NCBI GenBank assembly: GCA_016183775.1
Contig: JACPDY010000014.1
Span: 34,647 to 98,646, forward strand
Origin: Bacteroidota bacterium
Lineage (GTDB): Bacteria; Bacteroidota; Bacteroidia; JABDFU01
Direction: 5' to 3'
DNA length: 64,000 nt
This document shows positions 26,006 to 34,588 of the stretch, piece by piece. The stretch's first letter is position 1. Every line of letters starts with the position of its first letter. Below the pieces are notes generated by a model. The model searched no databases. It was not told the origin of the DNA and saw only the letters and a program-made list of their open reading frames with translations. A program made the position numbers and the translations under genes.

Positions 26006-26347
26006 CTAGTTCTGTACCTCGTGTTCCTTTTTGGATATTTCCTCCACTTGCGTTATGAATGCGGTAATTTTGCTATCGGAGTATGGTCCGTAAGCATCTG
26101 ATATTGCACCCTTTTTTTTATCCGATGTTTCAATTGCGTAAAGAATACAATTGTCTGCAGGGTCACTTTCTCCTTCGAAACGATAAAAATTAACTATCCT
26201 TACTTGTTCAGGAGTGTACTTATTCCTATTTTCAGCCACCAGGAAATTCCCCTTAATGAGAAAATTTTCGGTATAGCCTTCTTCTATTAGTTTTGCCATG
26301 CATTCCACTAATGTGGTCATTTCCGTTTTTTGGGTTTTGGTTTTCAT
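26006..26347 (-). CDS. Hypothetical protein, Bacteroidota conserved family
   Basis: A 113-residue soluble protein. MTTLVECMAKLIEEGYTENF and the later FYRFEGESDPADNCILYAIE match a small Bacteroidota family that databases have sometimes labelled phosphoribosylpyrophosphate synthetase. It has none of the motifs of that enzyme and is far too short, so I do not accept the label. It stands alone on its strand in the stress island. Function is unknown. Confidence 0.75.
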   Translation of the reverse strand: MKTKTQKTEMTTLVECMAKLIEEGYTENFLIKGNFLVAENRNKYTPEQVRIVNFYRFEGESDPADNCILYAIETSDKKKGAISDAYGPYSDSKITAFITQVEEISKKEHEVQN

Positions 26348-26465
26348 GATTTTTTAAATTATAAATCCATATTCACTAATAATCTTTAAATACAATCATA
26401 TAGTAATTTCCAGCTCATACATACCGAAAATATAATCCGGTTATACTTTATTGAAGTGTCAGATC

Positions 26466-26843
26466 CTAGACAAGATCCACACCATTTTGAACTTGTACCA
26501 CCCCTTCACCATGGTAAGGTGTAATCCCGATAGTTACATCAACTTTATAATAATAGTTTCCTCCATTTAATTTACCAAAGTCGGCGTACCCGTTTCCATC
26601 TGTATTTTTTGAGGCAAGTATAATATCGGATGACAAGTCTGATTGAGAAACTGCAATCTTGATAGTCGCATTTGGAACTGCATTACCATCTTTTTTTACT
26701 CTAAATGCCAAACCGCCTTTAAATGAAAAGTTAGGTGAGGTACTTTGATTGGTTGGCTGAACATCATTTGTTTTTTTACAACTAACAAAAAGGATTGAAC
26801 CTATTATACACAATCCTATAAATAGATTATTAAATGTTTTCAT
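26466..26843 (-). CDS. Small lipoprotein with a beta-sandwich-like domain
   Basis: A 125-residue lipoprotein: the leader ends in ILFVSCKK, with Cys22 as the acylation site. A linker rich in Gln, Ser, Thr and Asn follows, then a domain resembling carboxypeptidase-regulatory or CNA-B-like beta-sandwiches (PNATIKIAVSQSDL, then TDGNGYADFGKLNGGNYYYK). These commonly serve as cell-surface scaffolds. No operon partner is visible. Confidence 0.7.
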   Translation of the reverse strand: MKTFNNLFIGLCIIGSILFVSCKKTNDVQPTNQSTSPNFSFKGGLAFRVKKDGNAVPNATIKIAVSQSDLSSDIILASKNTDGNGYADFGKLNGGNYYYKVDVTIGITPYHGEGVVQVQNGVDLV

Positions 26844-27140
26844 AAAATATATAATTTAAATATTCCTACTCTCTTTAAGGCTTTTCGGTTTCCGCCATGA
26901 TCGCTAAACCAATAAAATACCAAATGCAATTATTTTTTTTAATTGGTTTATATTATTCAGGTACAGCGAATTGCTTTTGTCAAAAAAAACAAATTCGATT
27001 TCATACAATTTGTGTTTTGTAGAATTAAAGCCTCGTTTCGAGTAAAATATTGCTATTCAATTATAAAACCCGTCGTATAAATAAAAGAATCCTCCCGGCT
27101 TTTTTATTTGTAAGCGTCTTTGTTTTAAAGTATTCAGCTT

Positions 27141-27542
27141 TTAAGTGTTTCCATTTTTTTCTGTGCTGGTTTTATCTCCACCTGGATCAGGGTTTGTTTT
27201 ATCTGAATTATTGCCTGATTGGTTGAATTCAGAATTATACTTGCTGGTTTTATCGCCCGGATTGATTGTATCATAGGGCATAACCCGACTAGCCTCTTTA
27301 TCAGTAGCGAACCCGGTTTCATAATCACTTTTTAAATCGGTGTTATTATTAATGGAGTTCTCCTTCTTGCGGTTTTGTTCGCCTGAGGGTTTATTGTCAG
27401 AATTGTCTTTTTTTCTTGAGCTGTCAAAATCGCTTTCCTTTTTCCAATAGTCTTCATTGGTGTTTTTTTCAGGCTCTGGCATACCTGAGCGTTCTCTTGT
27501 TTTACCTGTGCGAGTCGCAGTGGTTTTTTTCGTGGTTTTCAT
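27141..27542 (-). CDS. Disordered, highly charged protein
   Basis: A 133-residue protein very rich in Lys, Asp, Glu, Asn, Ser and Thr and with no hydrophobic core (for example KKESDFDSSRKKDNSDNKPS). It begins with a Lys/Thr-rich basic head and has no recognised domain. Its style matches the proteins at 23646, 27812 and 30699. It is divergent from the 27812 gene, with a shared 269-base intergenic region. Confidence 0.65.
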   Translation of the reverse strand: MKTTKKTTATRTGKTRERSGMPEPEKNTNEDYWKKESDFDSSRKKDNSDNKPSGEQNRKKENSINNNTDLKSDYETGFATDKEASRVMPYDTINPGDKTSKYNSEFNQSGNNSDKTNPDPGGDKTSTEKNGNT

Positions 27543-27811
27543 GACTATTTTTTAATGAATGAATATTATATTATAATAATGCGTGTAATAATTATACCTT
27601 ATTTTTTATTGTCACAAATAATTAATTGCCAATTAATTATAGCTTGCGTATTGTGCCCATTGTATAACACAGATGTGGAATAATATTCCTGAGTTGAGTA
27701 ATAATTATCCGTCTTTTATCCTTTAATATTGTGTAATTCATTATATACATACGTTTTCTGCTTTGGCATATTTTTTATATCAGTTTACATCTAACCAATA
27801 AAATAATAATC

Positions 27812-28000
27812 ATGAAAAAAAATCAAGAAAGATCTGCTGGCTCAAGCCGGGAAAGATCAAATCAACAAAGGGGTAAAACCGGTTCTACCCGTAATCAGAC
27901 TGATACAACCAGAACAAAAAGTCAGTATACGGAGAAGAAGAAAAATGACCAATCGAGAACAAGGGACGATGAAGATTTAAGGGATGATGACGATTATTAG
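27812..28000 (+). CDS. Small disordered charged protein
   Basis: A 62-residue, extremely polar protein whose first two thirds are basic (Arg, Lys, Gln, Ser, Thr) and whose tail is acidic (DDEDLRDDDDY). No hydrophobic stretch is present. A strong terminator follows 34 bases after the stop, which supports a real transcription unit. A role in stress protection or nucleic-acid binding is guesswork. Confidence 0.65.
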   Translation: MKKNQERSAGSSRERSNQQRGKTGSTRNQTDTTRTKSQYTEKKKNDQSRTRDDEDLRDDDDY

Positions 28001-28033
28001 AGTTCTACATCCAATTCTTGACAAACGGTATCG

Positions 28034-28066
28034 AAAAAATGCGAGTAGTTTACTCGCATTTTTTTT
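28034..28066 (+). terminator. Rho-independent terminator
   Basis: AAAAAATGCGAGTA (28034-28047) and TACTCGCATTTTTT (28051-28064) form a 14-bp stem with a GTT loop and a T-run. It ends the 27812 gene. The A-run on the 5' side could let it work from the minus strand too. Confidence 0.85.
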
Positions 28067-28144
28067 GAAAAAGAAAAAATTACGCAGCCGAAAACATGAA
28101 AGTAAAACTCTTACTTAAAGACCATTTCTTACACAAGAAAAAAG

Positions 28145-28300
28145 CTATACAGGATCATTTCCCCTGATTACTCTTAAAATAATCGCTATCAGCGCAATTA
28201 ACAATAAGAGATGTATTAATCCACTGGCGCTGTAAGCAAAAAAGCTAATTGCCCACACAATAACTAATACAACGGCAACAAAATAGAGCAGCTTATTCAT
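28145..28300 (-). CDS. lmo0937-family small membrane protein
   Basis: A 51-residue protein with two short transmembrane segments: MNKLLYFVAVVLVIVWAISF, then a GLIHLLLLIALIAIILRVI segment. This matches the lmo0937/DUF5670 family (LLYxIAVVLVIIWLIGF..GGLIHILLVIAIIAVLLR). Members are induced by stress in several phyla, but the molecular role is unknown. It lies alone on the minus strand, with a degenerate copy of the island palindrome 136 bases upstream. Confidence 0.82.
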   Translation of the reverse strand: MNKLLYFVAVVLVIVWAISFFAYSASGLIHLLLLIALIAIILRVIRGNDPV

Positions 28301-28436
28301 AATTAAAAGATTTAAAGAATTTATACTAAATTATTATTTAAGATGTGGCCAATTATTATGCCATCCCTGCTAAACCTCTTTAAGCAGTTTGAATGAACGA
28401 TTAAATAAAAGAGTGAACCCTAAAGTGTGGAAAACA

Positions 28437-28452
28437 GTCCCGACAGTGGAGA
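28437..28452 (-). promoter_or_regulatory. Shared stress-island palindrome, site 3 (degenerate)
   Basis: Plus-strand GTCCCGACAGTGGAGA matches the TTCCC-N6-GGGAA pattern at 10 of 16 positions compared with site 1. It is 136 bases upstream of the lmo0937-type gene. Confidence 0.35.
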
Positions 28453-28499
28453 AATATGTACGCTGATTTTTAAATTTGCTGTGTGACCTATTGAAAGAA

Positions 28500-29633
28500 T
28501 TATTTTTTCTTTTTCCCGAATAGTTTTTCCAAAAATGTTTTGTTAAGATCGTCCTCTAATTTATAAATATTGATAGAGTGGTCGATCGAAGGTTTTAGGG
28601 CATGAACAAAGGCATTCCTTAAAAGATAACTTATAGCCTTCCACATATTGGCGTCGGGAGAATCAAACTTGCCTTTAATCGAAACTTTGGTCCCGATTTG
28701 ATCCGAATAATTATTTTTAAGCAATTCAGCGGCCCCTCCAACAATCAGTTCCCACAATACCTGTTTTAATTTTTCATCTTTCTTCCAGATCGCGACTTTT
28801 ATATCTTTTATCAAAGGTTTTACATATCCCCCGAATTCCCCATTCTTTGCGGCAAATTCAGTATACAATCCGAAACGACCTGTGGTCACTTCAAAATTAC
28901 CGTAAGCTCTCAGTAAATCATTTAACAGTACAAGGTTCAGCTCTGTCAGTTCTGCGTTCATATCAAATGTTGGAATTTCATTTAATGCGTCAAAATCAAC
29001 ATTCATAGTAAAGTTCCCTCCATAAGCATGTCCTGTGGCCTGGAGGTGTGCAGGAAGCAATTTGTTGCTGTCATTTACGTTTGAAAGATTCGTGGCTTTT
29101 ATAGTAACGTCTTTTAAAGCTACATCAACCATAGGTTTAGCCGCATGATCTATATAATGTATCTGCCCGTTCATAATTTCAAAATGGTTAATGGTGAGCG
29201 GGAATAGATCCTTAATAAGCTTCTTAAAATCAGCAGTATCAGCTTTTACATTTTCATTTTTGTGAACACCTCTTACAAAATTTAATACAGGATCTTCTAC
29301 ATATATTTCTCCAACGACAGAACCTTTTAGCAATGCACGCCATTCAACAGATAAATCAATAACAGGAGAGGTAAAAAAAGGGATAGTGTCTTTTTGGGTA
29401 CCTTTCACATTGTCGATCTTCACTAATTTAATATCTTTTATAACGTATGCTCCTCTTATGAGTGCCATATCAATGTCCTTTACATGACCGTAATATTCAC
29501 TCAGCTCTGCCAGTTTTTTATTTACATAATTAAGTACTAAGTAGGGTAACGAAATACGGAATAAAATGAGTAAAGCAAAAATGGAAATTAAAATCCAGCG
29601 TAGTTGTTTATTTTTTTTTATGCTTTGCAACAT
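28500..29633 (-). CDS. AsmA/DUF748-like envelope protein
   Basis: A 377-residue protein with one N-terminal transmembrane helix (near residues 12-32), followed by a long beta-rich region of the AsmA/DUF748 kind, with alternating IKDIKLVKI- and VDVALKDVTIKATN-like strands. Related proteins (AsmA, TamB, YhdP) form periplasmic bridges for lipids, so a role in outer-membrane lipid traffic is plausible. ATG at 29633 is chosen over a TTG at 29663, because the hydrophobic helix follows closely. The tail is basic (FLEKLFGKKKK). Confidence 0.82.
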   Translation of the reverse strand: MLQSIKKNKQLRWILISIFALLILFRISLPYLVLNYVNKKLAELSEYYGHVKDIDMALIRGAYVIKDIKLVKIDNVKGTQKDTIPFFTSPVIDLSVEWRALLKGSVVGEIYVEDPVLNFVRGVHKNENVKADTADFKKLIKDLFPLTINHFEIMNGQIHYIDHAAKPMVDVALKDVTIKATNLSNVNDSNKLLPAHLQATGHAYGGNFTMNVDFDALNEIPTFDMNAELTELNLVLLNDLLRAYGNFEVTTGRFGLYTEFAAKNGEFGGYVKPLIKDIKVAIWKKDEKLKQVLWELIVGGAAELLKNNYSDQIGTKVSIKGKFDSPDANMWKAISYLLRNAFVHALKPSIDHSINIYKLEDDLNKTFLEKLFGKKKK

Positions 29634-30020
29634 TTCTCTCTGTAAATTTTTAATAAAAGTCAAAACCAGGTGTCGTTTTTAAAGCAGCAGCCTCCGGTAT
29701 TTCTGTAAAATAAAAAGAGCAAGTATTTTTTTAATAATTAATCCATGCCTTTTAGTTTTAGCTATTGAAAATAGCCTGAATCAAAGAAAATAAACGTTAA
29801 TTTTCGATTAATCATCCTGAATTGTAGTTATGTTGCACGGCAACGGAGATAGGTGTACGCGATTGAAGGTAAAACATAAATATGCCGGAGGTGCAGAAAT
29901 TTGTTCCCAAGCTGGGAATAGATTTTCAGTGAAAATTTCTCATATAATTGAAGAAGAACAAAAAACAGCACTTTATTTATTGGCACTATATTTTGACAGG
30001 AAATTTTAAATTTAAAGAAA
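29634..30020. other. Divergent intergenic region with palindrome site 4
   Basis: A 387-base gap between the AsmA-like and YceI genes. At 29904-29918 TTCCCAAGCTGGGAA is a perfect TTCCC-N5-GGGAA palindrome, 102 bases before YceI. Otherwise it is AT-rich, with no ORF or RNA I can support. Confidence 0.5.
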
Positions 30021-30593
30021 ATGAAAAAAATATTCTTAAGTATAATTCAATTTACGATTGCTACTATAGCAATTTCACAAAACACGTATGTACTGGATAA
30101 AAACCATACAAGTGTTGGATTCAGTGCAACTCATTTTGGAATTTCTCACGTAGAAGGCAGATTCAAAAATGTAGAAGCAACTATTAAGGCAAGTAAAGAT
30201 GATTTTACGGATGCGGTTATTGAAATGACTGCATCTGTTAATTCTATAGATACAGACATTGAAATGCGCGATAATGATTTGAAAAGTGAAAAATGGTTTA
30301 ATGCAGCGCAGTATCCTACGATTGTTTTTAAGAGTACTTCATTTAAAAAAATAAACGATAAAAATTATAAACTCGAGGGCAACATTACAATCCGGGGTAT
30401 AAAAAAGCCAATAACCTTTGATGTTGTTTATAATGGCAAGGTGTTGAACCCGATGAGTAAAAAGAACTCCGTAGGATTTACCATTACAGGAAAACTGAAC
30501 CGGAATGATTTTGAAGTAGGTGCCGATTCACCTACTGCTGTAGTTGGCAACGAAATTGAATTGAGATCAAATGCTGAATTTATTGTTAACTAA
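30021..30593 (+). CDS. YceI family periplasmic protein
   Basis: A 190-residue secreted protein of the YceI family, a lipocalin-like fold that binds polyisoprenoids. A signal peptide (residues 1-19) precedes YVLDKNHTSVGFSATHFGIS, followed by VEGRFKNVEATIKASKDDF and a C-terminal strand with NDFEVGADSPTAVVGNEIEL. All are family landmarks. It stands alone with a palindrome of the stress island upstream. Confidence 0.92.
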   Translation: MKKIFLSIIQFTIATIAISQNTYVLDKNHTSVGFSATHFGISHVEGRFKNVEATIKASKDDFTDAVIEMTASVNSIDTDIEMRDNDLKSEKWFNAAQYPTIVFKSTSFKKINDKNYKLEGNITIRGIKKPITFDVVYNGKVLNPMSKKNSVGFTITGKLNRNDFEVGADSPTAVVGNEIELRSNAEFIVN

Positions 30594-30698
30594 TCCCAAT
30601 GAACGATGTAATTTAATATGGAACGATGTTGGCACGATAATTTAGCATCACAGAAAAGATGGTTCTACATTTAATAAAATTTTAAAAACAAATTTGCT

Positions 30699-30914
30699 AT
30701 GGAAACAAAAAATGATTTCGAAAAAGACACTGATGATAAATCAGTACCTAATAATCCCCAAAAACGGATTCCAACAAAACCTGATAAGAATCCTGATCCA
30801 ACGAAACCAATTCCGGGTCGTGAACCTGAAAAAATTGATCCAACACGTATCGACGAACCTTCAAAAACTGATTCGACATATATAGATGAGCCTTCAAAGC
30901 CATCGAAAAAATAA
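30699..30914 (+). CDS. Disordered hydrophilic protein with IDEPSK repeats
   Basis: A 71-residue polar protein rich in Lys, Asp, Pro and Thr. Near the end two units share IDEPSK (RIDEPSKTDSTYIDEPSKPS). It has no hydrophobic segment. The frame from 30699 is preferred to an overlapping one from 30694 because its composition fits other small stress-island proteins. Function unknown. Confidence 0.6.
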   Translation: METKNDFEKDTDDKSVPNNPQKRIPTKPDKNPDPTKPIPGREPEKIDPTRIDEPSKTDSTYIDEPSKPSKK

Positions 30915-30946
30915 AATGGATAGGATTATTGATAAATACAAATAAC

Positions 30947-31381
30947 ATGGACACAATTTTAAAATCAATAGAGAAAAGGGGTTTTTTTATCGCACTTTTT
31001 CTTGTGATTGCTATATTTATTTCAATGAATGCATTTGATTCTCAGGGGCCGCATGGAGGTAGGATTGAAAAGGCGGAAAATTATTATATAGAACTGAAAA
31101 ATCCAGGGAAAGACTTATATATCTACTTGTTAGACGGGAAATTAAAAACAGTTAATAGTAAAGGTATTTCCGGTGAAGTGAGATTGTTTTTCAGGGATAG
31201 TACTACGTTAAATATTCAGTTAAAGCCTACTGCCGATAGTGCGTTTGTTGCTGAGGCAATTTCGGATTTTTATGCTTGTGATATTAGCTTTAATGTATTT
31301 GGAAAAACTGTTTCTGCAAAATTTGATAATCCAGTCCAAGTGGTGGATAAAGGTTTGAAAAGAAAAGGTAAGGAAAGATAA
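30947..31381 (+). CDS. Single-pass membrane-anchored hypothetical protein
   Basis: A 144-residue protein. An N-terminal transmembrane anchor (RGFFIALFLVIAIFISMNAF, near residues 11-30) is followed by a periplasmic domain of about 110 residues with a beta-strand pattern (ENYYIELKNPGKDLYIYLLD and SGEVRLFFRDSTTLNIQLKP). I do not know the family. It resembles heavy-metal-efflux-associated or copper-handling accessory domains only in general style (GPHGGRIEKAE), so I leave it unnamed. ATG at 30947 is preferred to an upstream TTG. Confidence 0.65.
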   Translation: MDTILKSIEKRGFFIALFLVIAIFISMNAFDSQGPHGGRIEKAENYYIELKNPGKDLYIYLLDGKLKTVNSKGISGEVRLFFRDSTTLNIQLKPTADSAFVAEAISDFYACDISFNVFGKTVSAKFDNPVQVVDKGLKRKGKER

Positions 31382-31723
31382 AGAGTGACAAAATCCATCA
31401 AATTTTTGTTTAAAAAATGCCCCAAAAAATAATTGATGCATTCTGCCATCCGGCTTAATTAGAGTTAAGCTGGTTTAAAGCATTGTATTAGGTCATAAAT
31501 CATTTCAAATGAGATGTCATTTAAGATAAAGAATACCCGGATTAATGAATGGGTGAAGAGATTACTAACTAAAACCTCCGATTTATCTCCTGTTTTTTAG
31601 CTTTTTTCATCAAAATATCGCCATTTTCTTCATTTTTTTGGCAAAATCTCAAAAAATACCCCTTTATTTTTATAATATCTCCCCTAATCTTATAACTTTG
31701 CGCACCTTATTTTACCATATATA
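31382..31723. other. Gap with the yceD promoter region
   Basis: A 342-base interval without a supported gene. Near its end, TAACTTTG (31693-31700) matches the -7 box TAnnTTTG, but no good -33 TTTG lies at the right distance. It would start transcription about 17 bases before the yceD ATG. Confidence 0.45.
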
Positions 31724-32251
31724 ATGGCCGGTAAAAGAAAATATATTATTTCATTCAGTGGCCTGAGTCTTGGTAAACATGAGTACGAGTATAACCTTAC
31801 CGATAAGTTCTTTGAAGCGTTAGAATATTCTGAAATTAAAAAGGGAGATGTTCGGGTTGATGTGCGGCTTAACAAACAGTCAACCATGCTCATACTCGAC
31901 TTTATTATACGCGGCGAGGTAACAGTGCCTTGCGACCGTTGCGGGGATGATTGCCAGGTAAAGATCAAAGGGGAATACCAGTTGCTTGTAAAATATGTTG
32001 GTACAACCGATCTTAATGAGAAGCCTGAGGAAGACATGATAGCGCTATCCGCCAACGATGGTGAACTGGATATCGCCCACCAATTGTATGAATATACGAT
32101 ACTCTCGCTTCCCGCGAAACGCGTTCATGAAAAACTGTTGGAGTGTAACCAGGAAGTGATAAAGAAATTAAAGGAAATTGAATTAGCTGAACAAAATCAA
32201 AGTGTTGACCCGCGATGGGACAAGCTTAAAGACATTAAGTTTAACAATTAA
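31724..32251 (+). CDS. yceD: YceD/DUF177 protein
   Basis: A 175-residue DUF177 protein, the usual partner of rpmF. The core holds IIRGEVTVPCDRCGDDCQVK with two CxxC-like pairs, and the C-terminal half has the acidic EDMIALSANDGELDIAHQLY region. In E. coli YceD is linked to rRNA (23S) metabolism. It lies 12 bases before rpmF and opens the conserved yceD-rpmF-plsX-fabH-accBC cluster. Confidence 0.9.
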   Translation: MAGKRKYIISFSGLSLGKHEYEYNLTDKFFEALEYSEIKKGDVRVDVRLNKQSTMLILDFIIRGEVTVPCDRCGDDCQVKIKGEYQLLVKYVGTTDLNEKPEEDMIALSANDGELDIAHQLYEYTILSLPAKRVHEKLLECNQEVIKKLKEIELAEQNQSVDPRWDKLKDIKFNN

Positions 32252-32263
32252 AAATAAAGTAAA

Positions 32264-32452
32264 ATGCCAAATCCCAAACGAAGACATTCCAAAGCAAGAA
32301 CAAGATCGAGAAGAGCTCATTTTAAAGCTCACGGAAGCGCTTTAACTACTTGTCCGACTACCGGGGAAGTACACCTTACGCACCGTGCCTATTGGCACGA
32401 TGGAAAACTTTACTACAAAGGTAAAGTGGTAATGGAAAAGGCTGCTGCTTAA
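32264..32452 (+). CDS. rpmF: 50S ribosomal protein L32
   Basis: A 62-residue L32: MPNPKRRHSKARTRSRRAH is the family N-terminus, followed by LTTCPTTGEVHLTHRAYWHD. The zinc-binding Cys set is not complete (one Cys in TTCPTTG), so this is probably a zinc-independent (C-minus) type, which occurs in this phylum. Its place between yceD and plsX is conserved in bacteria. Confidence 0.96.
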   Translation: MPNPKRRHSKARTRSRRAHFKAHGSALTTCPTTGEVHLTHRAYWHDGKLYYKGKVVMEKAAA

Positions 32453-32528
32453 TTAAGCAGGATGTTGCCATCTTAAAATTGTTCCGGTTATCCCTGAAGG
32501 AATTAATCTTCTCAAACTGCAATTATTG

Positions 32529-33467
32529 ATGAACATTGGTATTGATGCTATGGGAGGCGATTTTGCCCCTGATGCGGCTGTTTCAGGAGCCGTGTTAGCT
32601 TTCAAAGAACTTCCCAAATCTGTCCGTCTTGTTCTCATCGGCGATAAAGAACAGATCATCCCGATCCTTACAAAAAAGGGCGTTGATCCCGCCGATTTTG
32701 ATATTGTTCATTCCACCGAAGTTATTGCTATGGGTGAACATCCTACAAAGGCTTATTCTCAAAAACCCAACTCCACAATTTCAATAGGCTTTAAAATGCT
32801 TAAGGAGGGAAAGCTTGATGCTTTTGCCAGTTGCGGCAATACCGGGGCAATGTTGGTAGGCTGCATGTTTACTATTAAAAGTATACAAGGCGTTATTCGT
32901 CCATGCATCACATCATTACTCCCAAAATTCAAAGGCGGTTTCGGTATCATCCTCGATGTGGGGACCAATGCGGATTGTAAGCCCGATGTACTATACCAGT
33001 TCGGAGTTTTAGGTTCGTTATACACAAAATATGTTTATGGGATCGAAAACCCTAAGGTTGGTTTGCTGAATATTGGGGAAGAGGCGGAAAAGGGAAACCT
33101 CGTATCCCAGGCCACTCACACATTAATGAAAGATTCCAATGATTTTAATTTTATCGGTAATGTTGAAGGCCGCGATATCTTTAACGACAGGGCCGATGTA
33201 ATCGTATGTGATGGATTTACCGGCAATGTAGTGTTAAAAGAAGCTGAAGGATTTTATTATATGATAAAGAAGCGTGGCATTAAAGATGAATACTTTGATC
33301 GGTTCAATTATGAGAATTACGGAGGCACACCGGTTCTGGGAGTTAATGCCAACGTAATTATTGGTCATGGAATATCAAACGATACAGCTTTTAAGAACAT
33401 GGTATTGTTGTCAAAAAATATTACTGAAGCCAAACTGGCCGAAAAAATTAAACAAGCATTTACATAA
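32529..33467 (+). CDS. plsX: Phosphate acyltransferase PlsX
   Basis: A 312-residue enzyme that makes acyl-phosphate from acyl-ACP, the first step of PlsX/PlsY phospholipid synthesis. MNIGIDAMGGDFAPDAAVSG is the hallmark N-terminus. CGNTGAMLVG, ILDVGTNADCKPD and VCDGFTGNVVLK are also diagnostic. ATG at 32529 is chosen over a TTG three bases earlier. It is 76 bases after rpmF and precedes fabH, after a 40-base gap holding a GC-rich palindrome. Confidence 0.96.
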   Translation: MNIGIDAMGGDFAPDAAVSGAVLAFKELPKSVRLVLIGDKEQIIPILTKKGVDPADFDIVHSTEVIAMGEHPTKAYSQKPNSTISIGFKMLKEGKLDAFASCGNTGAMLVGCMFTIKSIQGVIRPCITSLLPKFKGGFGIILDVGTNADCKPDVLYQFGVLGSLYTKYVYGIENPKVGLLNIGEEAEKGNLVSQATHTLMKDSNDFNFIGNVEGRDIFNDRADVIVCDGFTGNVVLKEAEGFYYMIKKRGIKDEYFDRFNYENYGGTPVLGVNANVIIGHGISNDTAFKNMVLLSKNITEAKLAEKIKQAFT

Positions 33468-33470
33468 CAA

Positions 33471-33500
33471 TTCCTTCTGCCTCAGGCGGAAGGTCAGGAG
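33471..33500. repeat. GC-rich palindrome between plsX and fabH
   Basis: CCTTCTGCCTCAGGCGGAAGG forms a near-perfect self-complementary stem close to the fabH start. Such TTCCGCCTGAGGCGGAA units are frequent intergenic repeats in many bacteria. It may tune readthrough or RNA stability in the operon. Confidence 0.5.
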
Positions 33501-33507
33501 GGTCCTC

Positions 33508-34503
33508 ATGACTAAAATAACAGCTGCCATTACCGCGATAGGAGGATATGTTCCGGATTATGTACTCAGTAACCAGGAACTGGAAAAGATGGTGCCCACT
33601 ACAGCCGATTGGATAGAATCCCGTACAGGCATCAGGGAGCGGAGGATATTAAAGGGAGAGGGTTTGGGAACATCGGATATGTGTGTGAAAGCCATCGAAG
33701 AGCTTTTGAAAAAACGCGGAATCTCTGCACTCGATATAGATCTTGTTATTATAGGAACAGTAACTCCCGACCATGTTTTTCCATCCACGTCAAATATTGT
33801 ATGTAATAAAATCGGTGCAAAAAATGCCTGGGGATATGATATATCTGCAGCCTGCTCGGGATTTGTTTTTTCACTTGCTACAGGTTCGCAATTCATCGAA
33901 ACCGGCAAATACAAAAAGGTTATTGTTGTGGGTGCCGATAAAATGTCGGCCATTATAGATTACGAGGATCGTTCTACCTGTATTATTTTTGGAGATGGAG
34001 CCGGAGCGGTTCTGCTCGAACCCAATACCGAAGGGTTAGGAATAATCGATTCAATCCTTCATGCTGATGGATCAGGTGCGCAATACCTGCATCAGAAGGC
34101 CGGCGGATCAGTGAAGCCTCCTACGCATGCTACTGTGGATGCGAAAGAACATTACGTTTACCAGGAAGGGCAGACTGTTTTCAAACAGGCTGTTGTTGGC
34201 ATGGCCGAAGTTTCAGCTAAGATAATGGAGCAGAATAAACTTACTTCAGGAGATATAGCATGGTTGGTTCCTCACCAGGCCAATAAACGCATTATTGATG
34301 CCACGGCGAACCGGATGGGTCTTACCCTTGAAAAAGTGATGTTGAATATTCAAAAATACGGAAACACAACAGCCGGCACGATCCCTCTCTGTCTTTGGGA
34401 TTACGAAAAGCAGTTGAAGAAAGGCGATAATATAATTATTTCAACATTTGGCGCCGGGTTCACCTGGGGTTCAATTTATTTGAAGTGGGCGTATAATTCT
34501 TAA
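33508..34503 (+). CDS. fabH: 3-oxoacyl-ACP synthase III
   Basis: A 331-residue ketosynthase III that starts fatty acid chains by joining acetyl-CoA to malonyl-ACP. The catalytic triad is visible: Cys116 in ISAACSGFVFSL, His in VPHQANKRIID, and Asn in KYGNTTAGTIPL. ADWIESRTGIRERRI near residue 33 is also typical. ATG at 33508 is chosen because earlier in-frame codons overlap plsX and carry no family sequence. It sits in the conserved lipid cluster. Confidence 0.96.
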   Translation: MTKITAAITAIGGYVPDYVLSNQELEKMVPTTADWIESRTGIRERRILKGEGLGTSDMCVKAIEELLKKRGISALDIDLVIIGTVTPDHVFPSTSNIVCNKIGAKNAWGYDISAACSGFVFSLATGSQFIETGKYKKVIVVGADKMSAIIDYEDRSTCIIFGDGAGAVLLEPNTEGLGIIDSILHADGSGAQYLHQKAGGSVKPPTHATVDAKEHYVYQEGQTVFKQAVVGMAEVSAKIMEQNKLTSGDIAWLVPHQANKRIIDATANRMGLTLEKVMLNIQKYGNTTAGTIPLCLWDYEKQLKKGDNIIISTFGAGFTWGSIYLKWAYNS

Positions 34504-34588
34504 AAGTGACTATTTAGTATAGTCCCCAAATTATTGTTAAATTCAATCGAATAATCAAGCAATCGTTTTAAATTAAAAATTGGCACAT

